From JBBQER01 sp038320885 (GTDB taxonomy: Bacteria; Actinomycetota; Acidimicrobiia; IMCC26256; PALSA-610): a DNA stretch of 48,391 nucleotides. The stretch's first letter is position 1. Each line of letters begins with the position of its first letter. Of this stretch, positions 1-8,045 are shown piece after piece. A program made the translations under genes and the position numbers. The DNA is taken from positions 1 to 48,391 of the forward strand of contig JBBQER010000017.1 in assembly GCA_038320885.1 (NCBI GenBank), read 5' to 3'. The notes under the pieces are model-generated. The model was not told the DNA's origin. It did not search any database and worked only from the letters and a program-made list of their open reading frames with translations.

Positions 1-1013
1 GTAGACCTGTCGATCGCCGCGAGCCGGTTGCGGGTCATCGCTCCGTTGACGGTCGTGAACGCACCGCCGACGTACACGAGGTTGTTGGTGGTGTCCACCG
101 TGATCGCGTTGACGGTCGACGAGACGTTCGGGTCCCACGCGGTGAGCGTGTCGCTCGTGAGGTCGATCGCGGCAAGTCGGTTGCGCGTGACGCCGCTAAT
201 CGCGGTGAAGTCGCCGCCGATGTACAGCGTGGTCCCCGAGATCACTGCGACCTGCACCGCCCCGACCGTACCCAGCGACGCCGCCAACGCGTCCGGGCTG
301 CTATTCGGCACGAAGTACGTCGAGAACGAGCTCGCCGGACTGGTCGTCGTGACAGCAAACAGCCCGCTCGCCGCCTCCGCTGACGCCGCCAGCACGACGA
401 TGACGAGCGCGAGCGACACCGCTCCGGCCGGGACCCGTCGCCGCCGGCGTCGCCGAGACGATCGGGCGGGTCGAAGGAGACGGCGCACATACAACAACAG
501 TGCGCACGGGATCCCGAGGGCTGCGGCGAGAGCCAATGGATCGCGCACAACCGTCCCGACCATCGGGAGCACCAGCCGCACCCGGCCCAACACCATCGCG
601 CTCGGGACCGGCTGCGGGTCGTCGGTCGGGTTCGCGTCACCGCGAGTTCGGAGCCGGCCCCGGCCATCGATGGACGCGACCCGATGGGTGAGAAGCCCGC
701 GGCCATCCGGTTCGCGGAACACGACCACCTCGCCCGGTCGGGTGGGGCGTGAGCCCGGGTCGTACATCACGACGTCACCGGGGCGGATGTGCGGTGTCAT
801 CGATCCCGACGTCACGGTGACCGGCCGCCAACCGACAGCGGCCGTTCCCGCCAGCCAGAGTGCGACCGTGGCGACGAGCGTCATCCACGCTGTCACCAAC
901 GCGATCAATGTCAGCGGGCCCACGAACGACGCCCGCGATCCCCGATGACGCTCGCGGGTTGCGTCGGCGGATCTTGGGAGCGACGCGCATGCCCGGTCCG
1001 CGCGCGTCAGCAT
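1..1013 (-). CDS. SipW-like signal peptidase fused to a repeat ectodomain (partial, runs off left edge)
   Basis: An open frame of 337 codons starts at ATG 1013, five bases after the stop of the upstream gene, and has no stop before the window edge. Residues about 34-57 are a membrane segment followed by SGSMTPHIRPGD, the serine box of family S26 peptidases (Ser71). LLTHRV (His110) sits where the archaeal/SipW-type enzymes use histidine instead of lysine. A second hydrophobic segment (about 159-176) is followed by an arginine-rich stretch (177-193), a third hydrophobic segment (198-213) and then SGLFAVTTTSPASSFSTY, which resembles the start of a mature TasA-type protein. From about residue 263 there are repeats of about 53 residues carrying YIGGDFT or YVGGAFT and TRNRLAAID, probably beta-propeller-like. 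The peptidase call is firm. The fusion is seen directly; its function is inferred. Confidence 0.82.
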   Translation of the reverse strand, partial: MLTRADRACASLPRSADATRERHRGSRASFVGPLTLIALVTAWMTLVATVALWLAGTAAVGWRPVTVTSGSMTPHIRPGDVVMYDPGSRPTRPGEVVVFREPDGRGLLTHRVASIDGRGRLRTRGDANPTDDPQPVPSAMVLGRVRLVLPMVGTVVRDPLALAAALGIPCALLLYVRRLLRPARSSRRRRRRRVPAGAVSLALVIVVLAASAEAASGLFAVTTTSPASSFSTYFVPNSSPDALAASLGTVGAVQVAVISGTTLYIGGDFTAISGVTRNRLAAIDLTSDTLTAWDPNVSSTVNAITVDTTNNLVYVGGAFTTVNGAMTRNRLAAIDRS

Positions 1014-1018
1014 CGCGG

Positions 1019-1600
1019 TTATCCCTGCGCTTCCCAGGTGTAGTCAGCGACTGCGGTCTTGTTCTGGGCGTTGTTGTCGTTCTGCACAGTGATTGTCACC
1101 CGGTACGTGTGCGTCTCGGGATTCGCCGACGGCGAGAAGCCCGTCAGTCCGGCGCCAAAGTTCGTGTACGTCGACCCGAAACCGCTCACGGTGCCCGAGT
1201 AGATTGAGCTTCCGGAGAAGCCGACGCACGACCCGAACCCGCCGCCGGTTCCCTGCTCGACGGTGAGATTCAGGTATGACGCGAGCGCGCCCGAGGCGGT
1301 GCCGTACAGCTTCACGTTCACGCCACTCGTCAACGTGCCCGAGTAGGTCACCGCGATGCACTTCACCACCGACTGACCCGCCGTCATGTTCGCCGAGGTG
1401 AACATCGCCGAACCCGCGTCATCGTCGGTGAGCACGACCGAGCCGGTTGCCCAGCTGTTCGCGCTGTTCGAGGTGGTCGCACTGAACGCCGCGCGCGAAT
1501 ACTGCATGATCGAGATCGACACCGCGGCCGCCGCGATCAGCGCGGTCACCGTCACTACCGCGACGATGGCTCTCCTCGAGATCCTGCTGCTCGTGTCCAC
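1019..1600 (-). CDS. TasA/camelysin-like exported protein, probable SipW substrate
   Basis: This 193-residue protein starts with GTG at 1600, preceded by GGAAGG at good spacing. The N-terminus has RISRRA, then a long hydrophobic stretch (about 11-35), then AAFSATTSNSANSW. That layout is typical of substrates cleaved by SipW-type signal peptidases, which carry the cleavage site just before a phenylalanine-containing motif. The mature part is rich in Ser, Thr, Gly and Asn, has two cysteines and looks like an all-beta secreted domain similar to TasA/CalY fibre-forming proteins. The next gene, five bases downstream, encodes the SipW-like peptidase, so the two are surely one operon. It may form surface fibres or be a simple secreted protein; which one cannot be told from sequence. 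Confidence 0.75.
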   Translation of the reverse strand: MDTSSRISRRAIVAVVTVTALIAAAAVSISIMQYSRAAFSATTSNSANSWATGSVVLTDDDAGSAMFTSANMTAGQSVVKCIAVTYSGTLTSGVNVKLYGTASGALASYLNLTVEQGTGGGFGSCVGFSGSSIYSGTVSGFGSTYTNFGAGLTGFSPSANPETHTYRVTITVQNDNNAQNKTAVADYTWEAQG

Positions 1601-1631
1601 GCCCGATCCTTCCCTGCACCTCGGCGTTCCA

Positions 1632-1648
1632 CCGGACGAAGTGTCCGG
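1632..1648. promoter_or_regulatory. Inverted repeat in the leader of the TasA-like gene
   Basis: CCGGAC at 1632-1637 and GTCCGG at 1643-1648 form a perfect 6-bp dyad with a 5-base spacer, 32-48 bases upstream of the start at 1600. It could be an operator or a leader hairpin. The rest of the 175-base gap (1601-1775) shows nothing else I can name. Confidence 0.35.
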
Positions 1649-1775
1649 CAGTCACGTCGCTGCTCTGATCTGACTTCATGCATCGGAGCCGCGCGCGCGG
1701 CGGCGCATGGTGCACATGCATCAGTTCACGCGCGATGAGGCGGACACACAGTCCGGCGCTGACCGCGGACGCGTC

Positions 1776-2441
1776 CTACCGGCGCTGTTTGGGGGGAGCG
1801 ATGATCGCGTCGCGGATCCCGGCCGCGACCGCCTCGAGGCGAGATGTGGTGCCGGTCTTCTTCAGGATGTGCTGGATGTGGTTGCGGACCGTGTTCGCGC
1901 TGAGGTCGAGCTCGGACGCGATCCGGGGTGTGGTTCGACCGGCGGCGAGGAGCGTCAACACTTCGCGCTCGCGGCCCGTCAGTGTTTCGTCGTCGAATGC
2001 CCACCGGGGGCGACGGCCCGAGAGACGGCCGAGTCGCGGGTCGGTGCGGAGAGGATCTCCCCGCCCAGCGGTCAGGACCGCCGCGGTGAGGTCCCCCGCG
2101 CTGCGGTTCTTGGTGATCACACCGGCACAACCCGCTTCGTGGGCTCGGAGCAGGGTCGCGTCGTCACCGAGCCCGGTCATCACAACCACCCTGGGCGGGT
2201 GCTCCAGCCGGGCGACTTGTCGCAGGCAATCGGGGGCGTCACCATCGGGAAGGCGAAAGTCGAGCAGCACCACGTCGGGACGCGTGTCCGCAATCGCGTT
2301 CATCGCCGCGGCGATCGAGTGCGCGACGCCCACGACGGTGAGCTCGTCCTCATCGCCGAGCAGTCGCACAACGCTCTCGGCGAACATCTGATGGTCGTCG
2401 ACGACGAGCACTCGGATGTCCGATTCCGCAATCGCTGACAT
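1776..2441 (-). CDS. LuxR/NarL-family response regulator
   Basis: From ATG 2441 this is a 221-residue protein with a receiver domain (IRVLVVDDHQMF, phospho-acceptor Asp in LLDFRLPDGD, signalling Thr in VVMTGLG) and a C-terminal LuxR helix-turn-helix (LTGREREVLTLLAAG and NTVRNHIQHILKK). It would bind DNA when phosphorylated. The frame is open for 20 more codons to a TTG at 2501, but that start would leave only 35 bases to the divergent kinase gene, so I prefer the ATG. The neighbour on the other strand is a large PAS histidine kinase and is the obvious partner. The lysine of the receiver is in GVITKNRS. Confidence 0.9.
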   Translation of the reverse strand: MSAIAESDIRVLVVDDHQMFAESVVRLLGDEDELTVVGVAHSIAAAMNAIADTRPDVVLLDFRLPDGDAPDCLRQVARLEHPPRVVVMTGLGDDATLLRAHEAGCAGVITKNRSAGDLTAAVLTAGRGDPLRTDPRLGRLSGRRPRWAFDDETLTGREREVLTLLAAGRTTPRIASELDLSANTVRNHIQHILKKTGTTSRLEAVAAGIRDAIIAPPKQRR

Positions 2442-2557
2442 GGTCCCCGCCGTCCGATCCTCGCCCACAGTTCTATCGGCATCCGACGGCAGGTTCGACA
2501 AGCCTGCGGTGCGGGTTTTCTCGCCTTTTCCGGCGGGTGATGCCGATAGGGGTCTGG

Positions 2558-5500
2558 ATGAACGAGACAGCGGGCTCCGGATCCGAAGAGGCGGCTGCGG
2601 CGGGCGCGCGGCTGAGCCTGCGAGAGCGGCTCGCGTCGCTCGCGACGCTCGTCACATCGCAACCGGCGACCGGCGTGGCGGTGCTCGATCGGGCCGGCGA
2701 TTTCGTCGACGCCTCCGATCTCTGTGCGGCGACGGGCATTCAGCTCGCCGATTGCACAATGTTGCGCGCGACGGCGCTCGTCGAGTTCTTCGTGCCGAGC
2801 GACGCCGTTGTCATCAACCTCGTCGCGGCGCAGGCCGCGGATCGTGGGATCAGCACGACCTCGGCGAGTCTGCGGGCCGGTGGGACCGCAACCGTCCATT
2901 TGGTGGATCTCAACGATGCGTACGGCGTGCGAGTTGCCGTCATCGTGACTGACAGCGGCGAGCCGATCAGCGAAACACCGGACATCACCGCGACCGCTTC
3001 TCGAACGCGTGTCGGCGTGCTCAACATCAGTGCCGGGGGCATCGTCACCGGCGCGGAGCCGTCCATTGTCGCACTGCTCGGGCGGCCGGCTGACGATCTC
3101 GAGGGACAACCCGCGCTCGCGCTGGTGCACCCGGACGACCACGACGCGAGCATCGCGAACTGGGTCGCCGCGATGGACGAGCGCGGCACAACTGTACGTT
3201 GGCGATGTCGCGCGAAACGCGCCGACGAACGGTACCTCTGGGTTGATGTCGCATTCACGAATCTGGTGGACGAAGCCGGCGATGCCAACGTGCGCGCCGA
3301 GCTCTTCGATGTTTCCGCCGAGGTTGACGCAGTTGAGGCCCTCCGCCGCAGCGAGGCCCGACTCGACGCGCTTCTGCGCCGCTCGCGCGACGTCGTCGCG
3401 GTCCTCGACCCCGACGGGACGCTCACCTACATCAGCCCGTCCGCGCCGCAGCTCTTCGGCTACCCCTACGGCTCGCACCTCGGCACGATGGTGTTCGACC
3501 TCGTACATCCCGACGATCGCGACCGAGCCACCACAGCCCTCGCCGCGCGACTGCGCACCACCGCACCGCGCGATCCACTCGAGCTTCGAGTCGCCCACGC
3601 CGACGGCACCTGGCACACCCTCGAGCTCGTGTCGAGCAACCTCGTCGACGAACCCGCGGTGCGAGGCATCGTGCTCAACATCCGCGACATCACTGAACGC
3701 AAACAGGCCGAACTGCTCCTGCGAGACAGCGAGCGACGCCGCGATGCCCTCCTCTCGAACTCCAGCGACGTCATCTTCGTGACCGACGCGACCGGCGTGT
3801 TGCGCTACATCAGCCCGGCCGCCAAACGCGTATTCGGATTCGATCCCGACGTGTGGCTCACGCGCAACGTCCTGGAGCTCGTCGATCCGGAAGATCGAGC
3901 CCGAGCCATCGAATCGCTCACCGACACCGCCGGGACGCCCGGACCGAACATCGCACTCGAGCTCCGGATCGCAAACGCCGCCGGAGAAACGCGCCACGTC
4001 GAGATCGTCGCGAATAATCTGTTGTCGGATCCCATAATCGCGGGCATCGTGTTCAACGCACGCGATGTCACCGAACGCGTCGAACACTCCCGCGATCTCC
4101 GGCGCGCCGAACACGAGCTCACGAACGCGGCGCGACGGTTCGAAACCGTGCTCTCGAACCTCTCCGATCTCGTGAGTGTGATCGACGCCGACGGGAACCC
4201 GATGTACGTCAGCCCGGTGGCGGAGCGGATGTTCGGGCGCCGCCGCCAAGACTACGAAGGAAGCGGCCTCTTCGAATTCGTGCATCCCGACGACCTCGCA
4301 CGCACCGCGAGTGCCTTCCGGGGCACGCTCGCGGCACCCGGACTCACTCCTCCGTTCGAAACGCGCGTGTTGCACGAAGACGGCACGTACCGGGTCCTCG
4401 AGATCTCGGCCAACAACCGGCTGACTGATCCCGCCATCCGCGGCATCATCGTCAACTCACGCGACGTCACCGAGCGCGTCGAAGCTGCTCGGGCGCAGCA
4501 CGACACCGACGATCGCTATCGACGCATCGTCGAGATGGCCAACGAAGGCATCTGGACCATCGACGTCGACAAGACAACCACCTTCGTCAATCCCCGCATG
4601 GCACAGATGCTCGGTTACACCGTCGACCAGATGGCCGGAACCCCACTGTTCGACTTCCTCGACGACGAGGGCCGCCAAATCACCGAAGAAAAACTCGAGC
4701 GACGTCGCTCCGGGATCAGCGAGCACTTCGACTTCAAGTTCATCCACGCTGACGGGACTCCGGTTTGGGCGATGCTCGCGACCACTCCACTCCTCGACGA
4801 ACACGGCGAATACGCCGGATCACTCGCGCTCATCACCGACGTCACCGAACGACGACGAGTCGAAACCGCATTGCGGGACGCCGAGATGCAACGCCAACGG
4901 CAGGAAGCCGAGCTCGAACGCCACCGCCTCGAAGCCGAGATCGAACGTTCGCGCGGTGTCGAAGCAATCGGACAACTCGCGGCCGGCATCGCACACGATT
5001 TCAACAACCTGCTCGGCGTGATCACGAATTACGCGACCGTCGCCGCGAGGCACTTGCCCGACGGAGCAACCCGCGACGACGTCGCGAGAATCCTCGACGT
5101 CGCGCAAGAGGGATCGCGACTCACACAGCGCCTCCTCCTCGTCGGTCAGCGCGACCACGCGCCGCCCGAGGTCGTTCCGCTCGATGAGACCGTCGCCCGC
5201 TCGCTGCAACTCATCGAGCCGGTGCTCGGCGCCTCGGTCGAGGTCAGCACGAACCTGCGGGCTCCTGACACCAACGTCGCGATCTGCGCGGGTGGCATCG
5301 AGCAAATCCTGTTGAACGTTCTCCTGAACGCGCGAGACGCCATGAACGGCGGCGGCCAGATCCATGTCGACACCCGCGTCGACGCTGACCACGTTGCGCT
5401 CGCAATTCGCGATACCGGATCGGGAATGGACCCCGACACCCTCGAACGCGCCCTCCAACCGTTCTTCTCGACCAAACCGACCGCACAAGGCACTGGACTC

Positions 5501-5644
5501 GGTCTCCCCACGATCAAGAACATCGTCGAGCGGTCCGGCGGAACCCTGCACCTTGCCAGCGCGCCCGGATCGGGCACGGAGGTCGTCGTTCGCCTCCCGC
5601 GCAGAACCATCCAGACCCCCACCGAGACCAGTCCTGCTCACTGA
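2558..5644 (+). CDS. Soluble multi-PAS sensor histidine kinase
   Basis: About 1028 residues from ATG 2558, which has AGGGG at good spacing; an in-frame GTG (2537) and ATG (2540) lie upstream. There are no membrane segments, so it should sense a cytoplasmic signal. I count a degenerate PAS-like N-terminal domain (about 30-140) followed by five PAS/PAC units (about 149-258, 262-388, 388-513, 523-643, 650-768), most showing the YISP or YVSP core, a HPDD or similar motif and a closing RDVTER. A charged coiled coil (about 765-803) leads to a HisKA domain with phospho-accepting His813 in GIAHDFNNLL, then HATPase_c with NVLLNARDAMNGG (N box), DTGSGMD (G1) and GTGLGLPT (G2). It is divergent from, and probably phosphorylates, the LuxR-type regulator at 1776-2441. 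Confidence 0.92.
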   Translation: MNETAGSGSEEAAAAGARLSLRERLASLATLVTSQPATGVAVLDRAGDFVDASDLCAATGIQLADCTMLRATALVEFFVPSDAVVINLVAAQAADRGISTTSASLRAGGTATVHLVDLNDAYGVRVAVIVTDSGEPISETPDITATASRTRVGVLNISAGGIVTGAEPSIVALLGRPADDLEGQPALALVHPDDHDASIANWVAAMDERGTTVRWRCRAKRADERYLWVDVAFTNLVDEAGDANVRAELFDVSAEVDAVEALRRSEARLDALLRRSRDVVAVLDPDGTLTYISPSAPQLFGYPYGSHLGTMVFDLVHPDDRDRATTALAARLRTTAPRDPLELRVAHADGTWHTLELVSSNLVDEPAVRGIVLNIRDITERKQAELLLRDSERRRDALLSNSSDVIFVTDATGVLRYISPAAKRVFGFDPDVWLTRNVLELVDPEDRARAIESLTDTAGTPGPNIALELRIANAAGETRHVEIVANNLLSDPIIAGIVFNARDVTERVEHSRDLRRAEHELTNAARRFETVLSNLSDLVSVIDADGNPMYVSPVAERMFGRRRQDYEGSGLFEFVHPDDLARTASAFRGTLAAPGLTPPFETRVLHEDGTYRVLEISANNRLTDPAIRGIIVNSRDVTERVEAARAQHDTDDRYRRIVEMANEGIWTIDVDKTTTFVNPRMAQMLGYTVDQMAGTPLFDFLDDEGRQITEEKLERRRSGISEHFDFKFIHADGTPVWAMLATTPLLDEHGEYAGSLALITDVTERRRVETALRDAEMQRQRQEAELERHRLEAEIERSRGVEAIGQLAAGIAHDFNNLLGVITNYATVAARHLPDGATRDDVARILDVAQEGSRLTQRLLLVGQRDHAPPEVVPLDETVARSLQLIEPVLGASVEVSTNLRAPDTNVAICAGGIEQILLNVLLNARDAMNGGGQIHVDTRVDADHVALAIRDTGSGMDPDTLERALQPFFSTKPTAQGTGLGLPTIKNIVERSGGTLHLASAPGSGTEVVVRLPRRTIQTPTETSPAH

Positions 5645-5664
5645 CATTCGGATGCCGGGATCGA

Positions 5665-5686
5665 CGGCCGGCCAGTCTGCCGGCCG
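5665..5686. terminator. Hairpin between convergent genes
   Basis: CGGCCGGC (5665-5672) and GCCGGCCG (5679-5686) form a perfect 8-bp stem with a 6-base loop, lying 20 bases after the kinase stop and 3 bases before the end of the convergent VOC gene. There is no T-run, so it is a terminator-like stem usable from either side rather than a classical intrinsic terminator. Confidence 0.5.
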
Positions 5687-5689
5687 GCG

Positions 5690-6046
5690 TTATCCGTCGG
5701 TGTCCGGCTGGTTGAGCTCGATGAAGTTGCCGAAGGGGTCGTGCAGGAACGCCTGGTGCCCGGCGCCCGATACGTAGGTGCTCGTGAACACCTTCACGTC
5801 TCGACCCTCGAGGTCGGCGACGGCCTCTTCGAGATCGTCGACGCGGATGGCGAAGTGATCCGACCTCGGACGCTCCTCGTCGGACTGCATCAGGTGCACC
5901 TGCTGCCCGCCGGCGTCGAGCCAGTGACCGGGACCGAGGTCGGGTCTCGGGAGATGCGTGAGGCCGAGCACATCCCGGTAGAAAGCGAGTCCCGCCTCGG
6001 CGTCGGCGACACAAATGGAGACGTGGTGAATACCGGCAGGCTTCAT
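5690..6046 (-). CDS. VOC (glyoxalase/bleomycin resistance) family protein
   Basis: This is a 118-residue single VOC unit pair from ATG 6046. It begins MKPAGIHHVSICVADAEAG, the usual first strand with a metal-binding His, followed by FYRDVLGL. HFAIRVDDLEEAVADL starts the second half and FLHDPFGNFIELNQ ends it with the metal-binding Glu. The frame is open farther upstream (to 6169), with an ATG at 6058 only four codons earlier, but homology-like sequence starts at 6046. VOC proteins include lyases, isomerases and dioxygenases, so the reaction cannot be assigned. It lies divergent from an SDR gene. Confidence 0.85.
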   Translation of the reverse strand: MKPAGIHHVSICVADAEAGLAFYRDVLGLTHLPRPDLGPGHWLDAGGQQVHLMQSDEERPRSDHFAIRVDDLEEAVADLEGRDVKVFTSTYVSGAGHQAFLHDPFGNFIELNQPDTDG

Positions 6047-6156
6047 ACGCCACCACATTAGAGCGAGCGTCGGGAGGCGGGTACCCCGCCGAGCAGCTCG
6101 CGTGGCCCAGCGGCCCGGCGGCGACAGCCGCCAAGAGCGAAAACAAGGCAGATAGC

Positions 6157-7095
6157 GTGCCGCCGGCACAGGACGACTCGAGGGGAACGGGGTTTCACGT
6201 GGGTGCGCTGGACAGCAAGGTGATCGCGATCACGGGCGCCGGGCGCGGGATCGGGCGGGCGGTCGCCCTCGCGTGCGCGGCGGAGGGCGCGGCCGTCATC
6301 GTGAACGACTACGGCGTAAGCATCGACGGCAACGAGCCGTCGAGCGAAGTGGCCGACAGCGTGGTCGCGGAGATCACGGCCGGCGGCGGCCGGGCGGCCG
6401 CCAACGCGCAGTCGGTCACGACCATGGACGGCGGCGCTTCGATCGTCAACGACGCGGTCACGAACTTCGGTCGGATCGACGGAGTCGTCTGTGTCGCGGG
6501 CATCCTGCGCGAGCGGATGCTCTTCAACATGTCCGAAGCCGAGTGGGACCCGGTGATCGAGACGCACCTGAAAGGCGCGTTCACCGTATTCCGCGCCGCG
6601 GCGCCGATCTTCCGGGAGCAGAAGAGCGGCACGATGCTCGCGTTCACCTCCGGGGCGTTCGCGGCGAGCATCGCGCAGGCGAACTACTCCGCCGCCAAAG
6701 GCGGCATCGTCTCACTCGTGCGCAGCGCGGCGGCCGGCATGAACAAGTACGGCGTGACCGCGAACTGCATCGCGCCCGTCGCCAAGTCGCGCATGTCGGG
6801 CAACGTGCCATTCGGGCTCGAGATGGGCGAACCCGAAGATGTCGCGCCGATGGTCGCGTTCTTGTGCTCCGACCAGGCGCACGACATCACCGGTCAGATC
6901 TACACCGTGAACGGCGGCCGCGTCGCGGTGTGGAACCAGCCGGCGGAGGTGCGCGAGATGCGCAAGGACGGCCGGTGGACCGTCGACGAGCTCGCAGCCC
7001 GATTCGGCGAGGTCGGCCAGGAGCCGATGCCGATCCTCGCGGCCCTAGCCGTTCGCGAAGCGGCCGCAAAGCGCGGCGACAAGCCGAACCAGTAG
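6157..7095 (+). CDS. Short-chain dehydrogenase/reductase with C-terminal extension
   Basis: The frame gives 312 residues from GTG 6157, or 298 from GTG 6199, just before the conserved start LDSKVIAITGAGRGIG. The nucleotide-binding glycine motif is TGAGRGIG. The usual NNAG motif is replaced by CVAGI. The catalytic Ser is in FTSGAF and the Tyr/Lys pair is in ANYSAAKGG. Thus the fold and catalytic residues are complete. About 60 residues follow the normal end (VNGG), as in SDR enzymes of fatty-acid or steroid degradation, which fits the acyl-CoA dehydrogenase and VOC genes nearby. The substrate is unknown. The next gene follows after 15 bases. Confidence 0.9.
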   Translation: MPPAQDDSRGTGFHVGALDSKVIAITGAGRGIGRAVALACAAEGAAVIVNDYGVSIDGNEPSSEVADSVVAEITAGGGRAAANAQSVTTMDGGASIVNDAVTNFGRIDGVVCVAGILRERMLFNMSEAEWDPVIETHLKGAFTVFRAAAPIFREQKSGTMLAFTSGAFAASIAQANYSAAKGGIVSLVRSAAAGMNKYGVTANCIAPVAKSRMSGNVPFGLEMGEPEDVAPMVAFLCSDQAHDITGQIYTVNGGRVAVWNQPAEVREMRKDGRWTVDELAARFGEVGQEPMPILAALAVREAAAKRGDKPNQ

Positions 7096-7110
7096 CCGGC
7101 AGATACTCGC

Positions 7111-8037
7111 GTGGACACTGCGCTGCGGATCGGCGGGTGGAAGGGCGAGCCGTCCATCACGCTGGTCGCGGGTGAGCGCGACGCGACGTTCCTTCCCGGT
7201 TGCGGCATGGTCTGCGCGTCGCTGCGGCACCGCGGCGCGGAGTATGTCGCGTGGCCGCGGTCACTCGCGCAGCTTCGCGAGGGCCGGATGACGGCGGTTC
7301 CCCTGGTGCACCCGTGGGGCAACCGCCTCGAGCGCCGCGGCTACCGCGTCGGCCGGCGAGATGTGGACCTCAGGGGAGTCGATCTCCCCACGGATCCCAA
7401 CGGGCTGCCGATTCACGGCAACCTGCGCGGGGCCGCGTTCGAGATCGTGCGCGCCGAGGCCAACGCGCGCGACGCCCATCTCGTCGCCCGCCTCGACTAC
7501 GGCGCCCGGCCCGACCTGCTCCGCGCATTCCCGTTCCCGCACGTCGTCACCATCGAAGCGCGACTCGGCGAACGCGGGCTCCGCATCGGCACCGAGGTCG
7601 AGCCCACCAGCCGATCGCCGGTGCCGATCTCGTTCTGCTGGCATCCTTACCTGCGCGTCCCCGACGCGCCGCGGCGCCGATGGGTTCTGCGCTGGCCCGC
7701 GTGCGACCGGGTGCTGGTGGACGAGCGGGTGATCCCGACCGGCGAGCTCGAAAGGCAAGCCGCGGATCGCGCCGAGCTGGGGCGCCGGACGTTCGACGAT
7801 CACTACCGACTCGGCACCGACCACCGCTTCTCGCTCGCCGCAGGAACGCACGATGTCGAGCTGCGGTTCGGGCCCACCTACCCGTTCGCGCAGCTGTTCG
7901 TGCCCGCGCGCGGCGATGTTGCCGCGATCGAGCCCATGACGGCGACGATCGACGCTCTCGGCCGGCGCCGCGCGCCGATGGTCGCGCCCGGCGATCGCTT
8001 CCGCGCCTGGTTCACGATCGACGGCCGGAGCCACTGA
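7111..8037 (+). CDS. Aldose 1-epimerase (galactose mutarotase) family protein
   Basis: This 308-residue protein starts at GTG 7111. It has the features of aldose 1-epimerase-like proteins: a histidine in LPIHGNLRG, a second in FCWHPYLRVP and a glutamate in AAIEPMTA, matching the general acid/base residues of the family, and VHPWGNRL near the N-terminus. The family interconverts alpha and beta anomers of free sugars or phosphosugars. The true substrate is not clear. It follows the SDR gene closely on the same strand and may share its transcript, although no functional link is evident. Confidence 0.85.
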   Translation: MDTALRIGGWKGEPSITLVAGERDATFLPGCGMVCASLRHRGAEYVAWPRSLAQLREGRMTAVPLVHPWGNRLERRGYRVGRRDVDLRGVDLPTDPNGLPIHGNLRGAAFEIVRAEANARDAHLVARLDYGARPDLLRAFPFPHVVTIEARLGERGLRIGTEVEPTSRSPVPISFCWHPYLRVPDAPRRRWVLRWPACDRVLVDERVIPTGELERQAADRAELGRRTFDDHYRLGTDHRFSLAAGTHDVELRFGPTYPFAQLFVPARGDVAAIEPMTATIDALGRRRAPMVAPGDRFRAWFTIDGRSH

Positions 8038-8045
8038 CGCCCGGC

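Noticed and set aside
2300..4375. A 691-codon open frame on the strand opposite the histidine kinase, and many similar long antisense frames
   Set aside because: They mirror the codon pattern of the real genes in this GC-rich DNA, show no domains and have Arg/Pro/Ala-rich or low-complexity translations.
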